From Myxococcales bacterium (GTDB taxonomy: Bacteria > Myxococcota_A > Polyangia > Palsa-1104), in NCBI GenBank assembly GCA_028287105.1, contig JAQBQH010000275.1:1-61014 (forward strand): 61,014 nucleotides of DNA, written 5' to 3'. The notes under the pieces are model-generated. The model searched no databases. It saw only the letters and a list, made by a program, of their open reading frames with translations, and was not told where the DNA came from. The translations under genes were made by a program, and so were the position numbers. Within the stretch, counting starts at the first letter, position 1; every line of letters begins with the position of its first letter. Below, piece by piece: positions 8,687 through 16,758 of the stretch.

Positions 8687-10182
8687 GTCTTCAGCTCTCC
8701 GATGATGTAGTGGCCGACCTTGTGGCCGGCCGCGTAGATGGTCAGCTGCGGCGGTCCGCCGATGCTGGTGGGAAAGAGGCTGCCGTCGGCGACCCACAGC
8801 CCCTCGAGGCCGCGCCACTTGCCGCGCTCGTCGACGACGCGGCCGAGCGCGAGCGTCCCCATCGGGTGCACCGCGGTGAGCAGCGGATCGAGTGGCCGAT
8901 AGTGGCGCTCGGCGATGCGCCCGATCTCGCCCGGCGACGAGAGCATGAGCGGATCGGCGAACGGCACGATGACCTGACGGGCGCCGGCGGCGAACAGGAT
9001 CTCGGCGCACGCCGCCATGCCCTTCCACAGCGCGCGTTGATCGCTGGCGTCGAGAGCGTACTTGACGACGGGCCGGCCGCCCGACGAGGTGACGCTGCCC
9101 TCGGTGCGATCGTGCAGCATGGCCGCGATCACTGCGATGCGCGGATAGAGGCGCATGAGCTTCATGTGCGCGGCGCCGAACCCCGGCAGCGACGAGGCGA
9201 TCCCCACCGGATGCGCAAAGGCGGCGATGATCCAGGCGCGGTCGTCGTTGTCGGGCGACTCGTCGTAGCGCAGCTTCTCGGTGCACTCCCAGCTCTGCGG
9301 GATGCCGTTCCAGCCTTCGACGACCTCGTCGAAGACGCCGGCGATGGCGGCGCCGGGATGGAGGCGCAGCCCGCGACCGACGCGCGCCGACGGATCGGGC
9401 AGCCCGCTGTCGAGCGCCAGCACCGCCGAGCCGACGGCGCTGCCGCTGAGGCAGATGCCGCGCGCCCGTACCGTCACCGTCGGGCCGCGCCGCCCGTCGG
9501 CAGTGCGCGCGCGCGCCTCGACGGCGTAGGCGCGACCGCCTTGGTGCAACACGCGCTCGGCGCGGCACTCGGCGATGACGCGCGCACCGGCGGCGACGGC
9601 GGCGGGGATGAGCACCTTGAGCGCGTTCTGCTTGGCGTCGAAGGCGCAGCCCAGCTCGCAGAAGCCGGAGCCGACGCAGCCGATGCGATTGTGCGCGAGC
9701 AGGGCGCCCTTCCAGCCGAGCTTCTCGACGCCGCGCCGCAAGATGGCGTTGTTGCGGTTGATGCGGCTCTCGTCGATGGGCGCCACCGAGAGGTCGCCCT
9801 CGACGACACCGTAGTGCGGGGCGAGCGCCTTGGCGCCCCAGCCGGGCACGTTCCAGCCGTCGAGCACCGACTCGGGCGCCCGCTTGCACAGATTGGTGTT
9901 GTGCACCGTCGAGCCGCCGACGCCGCGGCCCTGCAGCACCATGACGGCGCCGTCGTCGGTGGCGCGACCGCCTCCGTCGGCGAAGAGCAGCGGCAGCATC
10001 TCGTCCTCGCGCTGCGTGAAGTCGCTCGGCCGGCAGTGCTCGCCCTCTTCGAGCGCGACGACGCGCAGCCCGGCGCGCGCCGCCTCGCGCGCCACCATGG
10101 CGCCGCCCGCGCCGGTGCCGACGACGCAGAGATCGGCGTCGATGGTGAGGTCACGCGCCAGATCGCGGCCGCGCTCGATCAT
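8683..10182 (-). CDS. GMC family FAD oxidoreductase
   Basis: A 499-residue GMC-type flavoprotein. Residues 16-45 form the FAD-binding Rossmann motif (CVVGTGAGGAMVAREAA..VVALEEG). The family signatures GRGVGGSTVHNT and the CxxxxxC segment CVGSGFCELGC are present. The C-terminal active-site block includes HPMGTLALG and ends with the FAD-contacting WVADGSLFPTSIGGPPQ. It probably oxidises an alcohol or sterol-like substrate and passes electrons to the small Tat-signal subunit encoded immediately upstream, whose stop overlaps its start (ATGA). The substrate cannot be read from sequence. Confidence 0.88.
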   Translation of the reverse strand: MIERGRDLARDLTIDADLCVVGTGAGGAMVAREAARAGLRVVALEEGEHCRPSDFTQREDEMLPLLFADGGGRATDDGAVMVLQGRGVGGSTVHNTNLCKRAPESVLDGWNVPGWGAKALAPHYGVVEGDLSVAPIDESRINRNNAILRRGVEKLGWKGALLAHNRIGCVGSGFCELGCAFDAKQNALKVLIPAAVAAGARVIAECRAERVLHQGGRAYAVEARARTADGRRGPTVTVRARGICLSGSAVGSAVLALDSGLPDPSARVGRGLRLHPGAAIAGVFDEVVEGWNGIPQSWECTEKLRYDESPDNDDRAWIIAAFAHPVGIASSLPGFGAAHMKLMRLYPRIAVIAAMLHDRTEGSVTSSGGRPVVKYALDASDQRALWKGMAACAEILFAAGARQVIVPFADPLMLSSPGEIGRIAERHYRPLDPLLTAVHPMGTLALGRVVDERGKWRGLEGLWVADGSLFPTSIGGPPQLTIYAAGHKVGHYIIGELKT

Positions 10183-10724
10183 CCGGCGCGGCGCGGGAGC
10201 ATCGGCCCGGAGTAACCGAGGAGCGACCAGGTGCGGTCGTCGCGGTAGTAGCCGAGGAACGAGAGCGTGCGCAGCGCCTGAAAGCCGCGGCGGCGCACCG
10301 TCAACGACGAGCGCGCCCAGTCGTGCAGCGTCGCGTCCTGCTCGTCGGCGGCGAGGTGCGAAAAGCGCGTGCCGCCGAAACGAAACAGCGACGAGCCATG
10401 CTCGACGAGCTGCAAGAGCGCGCGCACGTCGCGCACCACCGCGGGCGGAACCTTGGTCAGATAAGCGTCGACCGCGAGCGCGACCTCGACCTGGTCGGCC
10501 GTCGGTGCGCCGCCGTCGTCGGGCGCCATGACCCGCCGCGCGACCGCCTGCATGATCAGATATTCCTTGGGCGACAGCACGCGCAGCCGCCGCGCGATGG
10601 CCGCGTCGACGTGGTAGCCCGACACCGAGCGGCCGACGACGGCGGCGCCGCCCAGGAGGATACCGCCGATGATGCCGGCGCGCAGAAATCGCCGTCGCGT
10701 CCACACGGGGCGTAAGTGTAACAT
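10179..10724 (-). CDS. Tat-signal gluconate 2-dehydrogenase subunit 3-like protein
   Basis: A 181-residue protein with a twin-arginine signal (TRRRFLRAG) followed by a Gly-rich hydrophobic stretch. The mature part resembles the small (subunit 3) partner of membrane GMC dehydrogenases: LSPKEYLIMQAVARRVMAPD near the start, then a helical AVDAYL segment. It precedes the GMC gene with a 4-bp overlap, which supports a two-subunit exported dehydrogenase. The ATG used here leaves only 8 bp to the divergent ppk2 start. A GTG at 10706 would place the RR motif at residues 4-5 and is a serious alternative. Confidence 0.72.
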   Translation of the reverse strand: MLHLRPVWTRRRFLRAGIIGGILLGGAAVVGRSVSGYHVDAAIARRLRVLSPKEYLIMQAVARRVMAPDDGGAPTADQVEVALAVDAYLTKVPPAVVRDVRALLQLVEHGSSLFRFGGTRFSHLAADEQDATLHDWARSSLTVRRRGFQALRTLSFLGYYRDDRTWSLLGYSGPMLPRRAG

Positions 10725-10732
10725 CGGCCGCC

Positions 10733-11449
10733 ATGGGCATCCTCGACAAGCTCGACTACGACGCTGCCATCGCCGACAAGGACGAGTACGAGAACAAGCT
10801 CAAGCAGCTGCAGCTCGACGTGCTCAAGGCCGAGTTCAAGTGTCGCGAGGCCGGGCGCCCGGTCGTCCTCGCCTTCGAAGGATGGGACGCGGCCGGCAAG
10901 GGCGGCGCCATCAAGCGGCTGACCGAGAAGCTCGATCCGCGCGGCTATTCGGTCCACGCCATCGGCGCGCCGACCGAAGAGGAGAAGAAGCATCACTACC
11001 TGTGGCGCTTCTGGACGCGCACGCCCGAGCGTGGCCGCTGGGCGATCTTCGATCGGACGTGGTACGGGCGCGTGCTCGTCGAGCGCGTCGAGGGGTTCGC
11101 CAAGAAGAAGGAGTGGAAGCGCGCCTATCGCGAGATCAACGACTGGGAGCGCACGCTCGTCGACGACGGCACGGTGCTGGTGAAGCTGTTCCTGGCGACG
11201 ACCAAGGACGAGCAGAAGAAGCGCTTCGAAGAGCGCGAGAAGAATCCGTACAAGCGCTGGAAGATCGGTCCCGACGATTGGCGCAACCGCGAGCACTGGG
11301 ACCAGTACGTCGAGGCCGCCGAGGAGATGTTCGAGGAGACGTCGACGAGCTACGCGCCGTGGACGGTCATCGGCGCCAACCGCAAGTGGTACGCACGCAT
11401 CGAGGTGCTGACCACAGTGCTCAAGAGCCTCGAGGCCGCCGACGACTAG
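10733..11449 (+). CDS. ppk2: Polyphosphate kinase 2 (PPK2) family
   Basis: A 238-residue single-domain PPK2. Visible motifs are the Walker A-like FEGWDAAGKGG (about 44-54), the GAPTEEEKKHHYLWRFW lid region, the Walker B FDRTWYGRVLVERVEGF and the C-terminal PWTVIGANRKWYARI. The family transfers phosphate between polyphosphate and nucleotides in the cytoplasm. Whether this member favours NDP or NMP cannot be settled by eye. It is divergent from the dehydrogenase operon with almost no intergenic space. Confidence 0.9.
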   Translation: MGILDKLDYDAAIADKDEYENKLKQLQLDVLKAEFKCREAGRPVVLAFEGWDAAGKGGAIKRLTEKLDPRGYSVHAIGAPTEEEKKHHYLWRFWTRTPERGRWAIFDRTWYGRVLVERVEGFAKKKEWKRAYREINDWERTLVDDGTVLVKLFLATTKDEQKKRFEEREKNPYKRWKIGPDDWRNREHWDQYVEAAEEMFEETSTSYAPWTVIGANRKWYARIEVLTTVLKSLEAADD

Positions 11450-11464
11450 CGCGGCCGCCCGGAG

Positions 11465-11920
11465 CTAGAGCGTCGGCTTCTTGAGAATGGCGATGTCGCC
11501 GCCGCCGGCCGCGCCGTCGTTCTCTTCGAAGGTGACCTTGTGGCGTGCCGAGACCGACGGCGCGTACAGGTAGACCAGCGTCGAGCCGAGGAGCTCGGTG
11601 CCGTGGCGCAGGCTGACGCGGTAGGCGTGACCGGCGATGAAGCGCTCCTCGTCGAGGAAGAGCGCGCCGTCGGCGACGTCGACCGTCCACCTGGCGCTGT
11701 TGGCGCCGTCGGTGACATCGACGACGTCGGCGACGTCGGTCGTGGCCGCGACCAGCTCCAGCCGCCAGCCGCCGCGCGCGTTGCGCAGGCCGACGCCCGT
11801 CTCGCGCTTGCCCTGGAGCGCGACGCGCACCGTCGAGCCGTTACGAATCTTGAGCGGCGCTGCGACGGCCGAGCCGCTCAACATCGCCACCAACGCCAAA
11901 CCAATCCACGCACCCCGCAT
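11465..11920 (-). CDS. Hypothetical secreted protein
   Basis: A 151-residue protein with a cleavable signal peptide (MRGAWIGLALVAMLSGSAVAA). The mature part is rich in beta strands (STVRVALQG, TLVYLYAP) and has a Gly/Ala-rich tail. No family is recognised. The 150 bp before its start contain an unusual multi-hairpin element that would lie in its 5' leader if transcription starts further upstream. Confidence 0.6.
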   Translation of the reverse strand: MRGAWIGLALVAMLSGSAVAAPLKIRNGSTVRVALQGKRETGVGLRNARGGWRLELVAATTDVADVVDVTDGANSARWTVDVADGALFLDEERFIAGHAYRVSLRHGTELLGSTLVYLYAPSVSARHKVTFEENDGAAGGGDIAILKKPTL

Positions 11921-11985
11921 GGGCGCGCCCTAGAGCACGTCCGATGCCACATGTAGGTATCCAGTAGAATCAATTATATAAGAGA

Positions 11986-12068
11986 CTACAGGGTGTCCTC
12001 GGAAACGACACCGGTCCGACCGGACGCCGGCAACCGCGGTAGCCCCGTACCGGCGTCACGCGGTGTAG
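11986..12068. other. Multi-hairpin, cloverleaf-like intergenic element
   Basis: Between two minus-strand genes, three successive inverted repeats are enclosed by a complementary closing pair CTACA (11986-11990) / TGTAG (12064-12068). Hairpin A pairs GGTGTC 11992-11997 with GACACC 12007-12012. Hairpin B is CCGGT-CCG-ACCGG at 12011-12023 and competes with A for two bases. Hairpin C pairs ACGCCGG 12024-12030 with CCGGCGT 12050-12056. An AT-rich stretch (11971-11982) follows on the minus strand. It could be a structured leader of the 11920 gene, a small RNA, or the terminator of the 12577 gene; no known riboswitch class matches. Confidence 0.5.
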
Positions 12069-12073
12069 CTGAA

Positions 12074-12577
12074 TTATTCCGCGGCGGGCGGCGCGTCGGG
12101 ACGATGCAAGAAGAAGAGGTCGGTGTCGCGCGAGTAGCCGAAGACGTCGCCGTAGCGCCCCCAGTTGAGCAGCGTCGTGAACATCTGGCGCGGCTGCTCG
12201 TGCGGCAGTCGCAACGCCAGCTCCTCGAGGATCAGCTCCGCCGGCAGCTCGCGTCGATCGGCGCCGAGCAGCAGCTTCACGACGTGCTGAAAGATGTTGA
12301 GCTTGAGCATCTGCTCGCCGAGCAGCGCCTTCTTCTCCTTGATGGCGGCGTCGAGCACCTTCTTGCCGAACGCGGTCAGCTGCGCCTGGTGGCCTGGTGT
12401 GTCGATGAGCGCCAGCATCTCGGCCGCCTTGATGACGAGCAGCACTTCGGAGAACGGCATGTGCAGGTCGCGGGCAAGCTCGAACAGCTCTTCGCGACCG
12501 CCTTTGTCGTCGAGGATTTCGCACATGCCGAGGATCTTCGAGATCCCGGTCGAAGGCAGTGGCTCTATGGCGGGCAT
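12074..12577 (-). CDS. Stand-alone AAA-associated (ABC ATPase C-terminal) domain protein
   Basis: A 167-residue protein resembling the C-terminal AAA-associated domain usually fused behind nitrate/sulfonate-type ABC transporter ATPases. Features are the opening GMCEILDDKGGREELFELARDL, then VIKAAEMLALIDT, LTAFGKKVLDA, the KLNIFQHVVKLLL helix and the closing LLNWGRYGDVFGYSRDTDLFFL. No Walker motifs are present and no ABC permease or ATPase gene is nearby, so the domain stands alone. It may be a winged-helix regulator; this is inference. Confidence 0.72.
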   Translation of the reverse strand: MPAIEPLPSTGISKILGMCEILDDKGGREELFELARDLHMPFSEVLLVIKAAEMLALIDTPGHQAQLTAFGKKVLDAAIKEKKALLGEQMLKLNIFQHVVKLLLGADRRELPAELILEELALRLPHEQPRQMFTTLLNWGRYGDVFGYSRDTDLFFLHRPDAPPAAE

Positions 12578-12616
12578 CGGGGTCTGTTTATCATAGTTGT
12601 GCTAGGGTTTCCGTCC

Positions 12617-13561
12617 ATGGGCGCCACCTTTCTCATGTCTTATCCCGCCGCCAAGTGGCAGATCCGCGGCGGAGAAAACTTTCGCTCCAAGACGCGCGCG
12701 TCGACCAATCCGCGCGCCGCCATGCAGGAATGGCTCAAGCTGTGCGACGCGATCACCAAGCACGGCGGGCGCATCCTGGTGATGCCGCCGGCCGGCACCG
12801 AGCCGCCCTTGACCGGCATGATGTACACGGCCAACGCCGGCGCGATGTTCAAGGTCGGCGACTCGTGGACCTGGATGCTGTCGAAGATGTCGGTCGCCCA
12901 TCGCCAGGCGGAGCAGGCGCCCATCAAGGCGTTCTGGGCCGAGGCGGGCGTGCCGACGACCGCGTGCCCGCACACGTGGGAAGGGCAGGCCGACGTGGCG
13001 AACCTGCCGGGTAACCGCTTCCTCCTGAGCTGGGGCGTGCGCTCGGTGAAGGAGTCGGTAGACGAGGTCAAGAAGCACCTCCCGCCCGGCGCGCGCGTCC
13101 TCGACCTCAAGCTGCGCGACCCGTGGTTCCACGGCGACACCTGCATGGACGCCATGGTGACCCGCGGCGGCGACACCGTCCTGCTCGCGTTCGGCGGCGC
13201 GCTCGTCGACCGCACCATCCCCGAGCTGCGTAACTTCCTCGGCAACCAGGTCGAGGTGCTGGCGCTCGACGAAGCCGACTGCCTTGGCTACGCCGCCAAC
13301 GCCTTGTGCGTCGACGGCACCGTGCTCATGCCGACCGGTTTGTCGACGGGGCTGCGCGGAAACATCTTGAAGCGCGGCTTCAACATCGAGGAGCTCGATC
13401 TGCCGGAGCTCTTCGGCAAGGGCGGCGGCGGTCCGCGCTGTCTGGTGAACGAGCTGCGCGGCTTCGTGCTGACGTCGGACGCGCCCGACTACGTCTCGCA
13501 GCGCGACCAGCTGCATGCGCTCGCGGAGCGCTATCCCGAGTCAGCCGAGAAAGCGCCGTAG
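12617..13561 (+). CDS. Amidinotransferase/DDAH-fold protein
   Basis: A 314-residue protein of the guanidine-group-modifying pentein fold (dimethylarginine dimethylaminohydrolase-like). It starts FLMSYPAAKWQIRG. The acidic site EGQADV, the His/Asp block PWFHGDTCMDAM and a Cys in NALCVDG (C231) match the catalytic triad layout of the family. Whether it hydrolyses methylarginine or acts on another guanidino compound is open. ATG 12617 is chosen because upstream residues look like a shadow frame. It overlaps the convergent hydrolase by 21 bp. Confidence 0.78.
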   Translation: MGATFLMSYPAAKWQIRGGENFRSKTRASTNPRAAMQEWLKLCDAITKHGGRILVMPPAGTEPPLTGMMYTANAGAMFKVGDSWTWMLSKMSVAHRQAEQAPIKAFWAEAGVPTTACPHTWEGQADVANLPGNRFLLSWGVRSVKESVDEVKKHLPPGARVLDLKLRDPWFHGDTCMDAMVTRGGDTVLLAFGGALVDRTIPELRNFLGNQVEVLALDEADCLGYAANALCVDGTVLMPTGLSTGLRGNILKRGFNIEELDLPELFGKGGGGPRCLVNELRGFVLTSDAPDYVSQRDQLHALAERYPESAEKAP

Positions 13562-14338
13562 CGGCGGCAACAGCGCGCTGGGCGCCTCGACGTAGGGGAC
13601 GTGGCCGCAGTCGCCCAGCGTCACGAGCTCCGCACCGAGCGCTTCGGCCGTCGCGCGCGCGGTGGCAAGCGGGATCGGATCGACGTCGCCGTGCGCGACG
13701 AAGGCCCGCACCTTGAGCGCGCGCAGCTTCGGACGTAGATCGTAGTCGCCCAGGCTCTTCCAGACCGCCTCCTCGGCCGACTGCTTGACCACGAACGGCG
13801 TCAGCTCGACGGCGCGCTCGGGATGCGCGAAGTAGCCGGCCACCGCGAGCGCGAAGCGATGCTGGCGGTCCTTGAGATCGAGCCGCTCGCGCAGCGCCTG
13901 CACCGACGGGCGTTGCCCCATCTGCGTCAGGCGCTCCCTGGCTTCGGCACGCTCGCGCGCGGCCGCGGGGGCCGGCGAGATCAGCGCCAGCCGCGCGACG
14001 CGATCGGGATGCTCGATCGCGTACAGCATGGCCAGGAGCGCGCCCCACGAGTAGCCGACCAGCGTCAGGGGAGCGCCGCCGAGATGCTCGCGGACCGCGT
14101 CGAGATCGGCGACGTGCGTGGACCAGCCGACCGCCGCGTCACCAGGCGCGAGCGCCGAGCGACCGCTGCCGCGCTGATCATAATAGAAGAGCCGCCGCCG
14201 TCCCGGCTCGGCAACGGCGTCCAGCCCCGGCCGCAGGTAGTCGTGAGAAGCGCCGGGCCCGCCGTGCAGCATCACCGCCACGGCAGGCCCATCGCCGATT
14301 TCCATCGTATGAAGTTGCGCGTCGCCGACGTCGAGCAT
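13541..14338 (-). CDS. Proline iminopeptidase-type alpha/beta hydrolase
   Basis: A 265-residue cytoplasmic alpha/beta hydrolase. The oxyanion motif HGGPGAS and the DQRGSGRS segment are typical of prolyl aminopeptidases (S33 family). The nucleophile elbow is GYSWGAL, the acid lies in HGDVDP and the catalytic His in CGHVPY. The fold is complete to the C-terminus. Substrate specificity is inferred only from these signatures. Convergent and overlapping with the upstream pentein gene. Confidence 0.83.
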   Translation of the reverse strand: MLDVGDAQLHTMEIGDGPAVAVMLHGGPGASHDYLRPGLDAVAEPGRRRLFYYDQRGSGRSALAPGDAAVGWSTHVADLDAVREHLGGAPLTLVGYSWGALLAMLYAIEHPDRVARLALISPAPAAARERAEARERLTQMGQRPSVQALRERLDLKDRQHRFALAVAGYFAHPERAVELTPFVVKQSAEEAVWKSLGDYDLRPKLRALKVRAFVAHGDVDPIPLATARATAEALGAELVTLGDCGHVPYVEAPSALLPPLRRFLG

Positions 14339-14352
14339 CGGCGGGGAATGTA

Positions 14353-16560
14353 CTAGTGCATCGGTTTGACGTCGAGAACAGCATTTTGCGCCCCGGCTGC
14401 GACGGCGCCGAGATGGCGCGCTCGCTTCTTGAGCTCCTCTTGCAGGAACTGCGAGATCTCCGCGCGACCGGTGCCGCGGAAGCGCTCGCCGACGTGCGCG
14501 AAGGCGGTGTTCGTCGACGAGGTGTGGCAGCCGGCGCAGGTCTGGCTGTTGACCAGGTCGTCGAGCGTCGCGTCGAAGTTGGAGACCTGGAGGCGTACGC
14601 CGTCTTCGCTGGCGGTCGGCATCTGGTACTGCGCGGGGAAGGTCACCGTGCCCTTCTTGAGGCCGGTCTGGTTGGCGGTGACCCACTGCACGAAGTCCGT
14701 CGACTGCGCCTGCGTCGGATCGACCGACAGCGGCAGCAGCACCTGATGCAGCCGCGCGTCGGCGCCGAGGTGGAACTCGCGCAGCTCCCACGCCGCCAAC
14801 GGCTTGGAAAAGTCCTGCGGTCCGACGAGGAACTCGTTGGTGCGGAGCTGCTTGAGGTTGGCGGGCGTCAAGAGCGGGGTGTAGATCGCCTGCAGCGCCG
14901 ACTGTAGGGCCGCGCCGTCGAGCTTCGAGAGCGCCATCCAGCTCTTGGCGACGTTGCGGCAGCCCGCGTTGTCATAGGGCTGGCTCAGCTCGACGATGAG
15001 CGTCATGCGGTGGCGGCGATCCTGAACACCGACGGTGATGGCATAGGTGATGCGCGCCTCGCCGCAGCTGGTCGCGTCCGCCAGATCGAGGCGGTTGGAC
15101 AGCGAGGTCGGCTGCAGCGGAATGCGCGCGGCGTCGATCAGCCCGTCCGAGCGACGCGGCAGTCCGTCGAAGAACGCCTTGGCGCCCGGGCGCGGCTCGG
15201 CCGTCTTGCCGCCGACGACGTTGCTGGTGCCGATCTGCGAGAGCAGGTGGTCGCTGACGGCGCTGGCGTCGGCGCCGGTCACGAGGCCGAGGACGCGCGG
15301 GAAGGCCCAGAATGGATCGTCGAGGATGGCCGGATCGCGGATGAGGACGCTCTTGCCCGGGTCGCAGCCTTCGCCGTTATCTTCGCAGCTCGAGAAGCTC
15401 GGCTCGCAGCCGCACTGGTCCATCGAGACGCCGCCGGGGCCGCCGCTACCGCCGCCGCCCGACGGGGGAACGCCGCCGCAGAAGGTGGGAGCGCCGCCGC
15501 CGCCGCCGCCAGAATAGGGCGAGCAGTTGAGCGAGTAGACCGGCGCGCAGTGGTGATCCGCGTCGCACTGAGCCTCGCCGTAGCCCTTGCAGCCCGCGGG
15601 GACGCAGACGCCGGCGCAGGAGCTGGAGCTGAAGATACCGCCGACGCCGGGCGCCGGGCACTCGTCGTCGTGATTGCAGCGCTCGCCCGCGTTGCAGTCG
15701 CTCTCGTCGCCGCAGTGGCGGACGCCGTCGTTGGCCTCGCAGAAGAGGAACTTGCCGCCGCCGCAGGCGCACGAGGCGTTGGGCGGGCAGAAGCAGCTCT
15801 CGCCGACGGCATGGCAGCGCGGGCTGCGCACGCACGACGCTTCGTCGACGCCGAGGCAGCCCTGGTTGAACCGCTCCGAGCAGCCGAAGAACTCGTCCTT
15901 GGTGGTCGTGCCGCCGGTGGCGAAGACCGGCTGCGGCGACGGCTGGGTGCTGCAGTCGGGGCGGCCCTTGCAGTCCTGCTCGTTGAGCTCGGCGCAGAAC
16001 TTGATGCGGCAGGTCGGCTGGAGATCGCCGGCGCAATCGCAGACGCCCGCATCGGGGCCGGCGAGGCAGCCGCACTCGACGCGCTGAACCTCGCAGCGCG
16101 GATCGGCGGCGCAGCTCGTCGCGTCGCGTTTGGCGCACGGGTCCTTGAACTCGGGCACCGCGTTGCAGCCGACGAACGACTTCGGCGCCGTCCCGCACGC
16201 GCCCACGCCGGCGTCGACCGGGCCACCGATGCAAGGGGCGGCGCCGGCGCCGGCGATGGTCGAGTAGGCTGGCTGGCAGCGTGAATCGAGGATGCAGGCG
16301 TTCTCGCTCTTGCCCGCGCACGGGTTGTCGCAGGGCAGCCAGCCGCGCACCTCCTCGCTGTTGCCGCAGGGCGCCAGCGGGGTGCACTGACCGCTCGTCG
16401 GGTCGACTGCGTAATAGACGCCGTCGCACGAAAGGGCCGAGCACTGAGCGGCGACGCAACTCTCACCGCTCCCACACTCGCTCGAGGTGGTGCACGGGGT
16501 CTTGGTACAGCCTGACAACAGGACCAGCCAGGAGCTGACGACGAGTAGGGGCCACTTCAT
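14353..16560 (-). CDS. Large Cys-rich lipoprotein with C-terminal CxxCH haem motif
   Basis: A 735-residue lipoprotein (LLSGC, Cys17) with GGAGG 6 nt before the ATG. The N-terminal half holds many Cys-rich repeats of the form C-x5-C-x5-C-x4-C (CTTSSECGSGESCVAAQC; later ones such as CGDESDCNAGERC) and a Gly-rich linker near residue 355. The C-terminal 370 residues have no Cys repeats. They include one c-type haem motif CAGCH at about residue 675, followed by TSSTNTAFAHVGERFRG. It is probably a surface-exposed monohaem protein; an electron-transfer role is inference. Several proteins in this window share the Cys repeat. Confidence 0.8.
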   Translation of the reverse strand: MKWPLLVVSSWLVLLSGCTKTPCTTSSECGSGESCVAAQCSALSCDGVYYAVDPTSGQCTPLAPCGNSEEVRGWLPCDNPCAGKSENACILDSRCQPAYSTIAGAGAAPCIGGPVDAGVGACGTAPKSFVGCNAVPEFKDPCAKRDATSCAADPRCEVQRVECGCLAGPDAGVCDCAGDLQPTCRIKFCAELNEQDCKGRPDCSTQPSPQPVFATGGTTTKDEFFGCSERFNQGCLGVDEASCVRSPRCHAVGESCFCPPNASCACGGGKFLFCEANDGVRHCGDESDCNAGERCNHDDECPAPGVGGIFSSSSCAGVCVPAGCKGYGEAQCDADHHCAPVYSLNCSPYSGGGGGGAPTFCGGVPPSGGGGSGGPGGVSMDQCGCEPSFSSCEDNGEGCDPGKSVLIRDPAILDDPFWAFPRVLGLVTGADASAVSDHLLSQIGTSNVVGGKTAEPRPGAKAFFDGLPRRSDGLIDAARIPLQPTSLSNRLDLADATSCGEARITYAITVGVQDRRHRMTLIVELSQPYDNAGCRNVAKSWMALSKLDGAALQSALQAIYTPLLTPANLKQLRTNEFLVGPQDFSKPLAAWELREFHLGADARLHQVLLPLSVDPTQAQSTDFVQWVTANQTGLKKGTVTFPAQYQMPTASEDGVRLQVSNFDATLDDLVNSQTCAGCHTSSTNTAFAHVGERFRGTGRAEISQFLQEELKKRARHLGAVAAGAQNAVLDVKPMH

Positions 16561-16706
16561 GGGGAGCCTCCGCAACCTAGGGCGAGCTTTTTTGCGCGTT
16601 CGGTTGCGGCATTCTGCAGCGCATGTGCCACGGCCAAGTGCCCGCCATCCTTGGGAGCGAGCGTCGGCGGGCCACGAAAAACCATGAAGACCAGGGCAGC
16701 GCCGCC

Positions 16707-16735
16707 GTGAATTTTCCCGAAGTGCGACGTATAAT
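16707..16735 (+). promoter_or_regulatory. Sigma-70-like promoter for the 16759 gene
   Basis: A perfect TATAAT -10 box lies at 16730-16735, rare in such GC-rich sequence. A weak -35 (GTGAAT, 16707-16712) sits 17 bp upstream. Initiation near 16742 would give a leader of about 17 nt that still includes the GGGAG ribosome-binding site at 16746-16750. Confidence 0.5.
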
Positions 16736-16758
16736 GAAAGCGAAAGGGAGTGACTCCG

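Noticed and set aside
11986-12068. Structured element as a tRNA or a SAM riboswitch
   Set aside because: The outer stem is only 5 bp, there is no TTC arm or CCA-type end, and hairpins A and B share bases. A CCGGCAACC stretch recalls SAM riboswitches, but the rest of the consensus and a suitable downstream plus-strand gene are missing.
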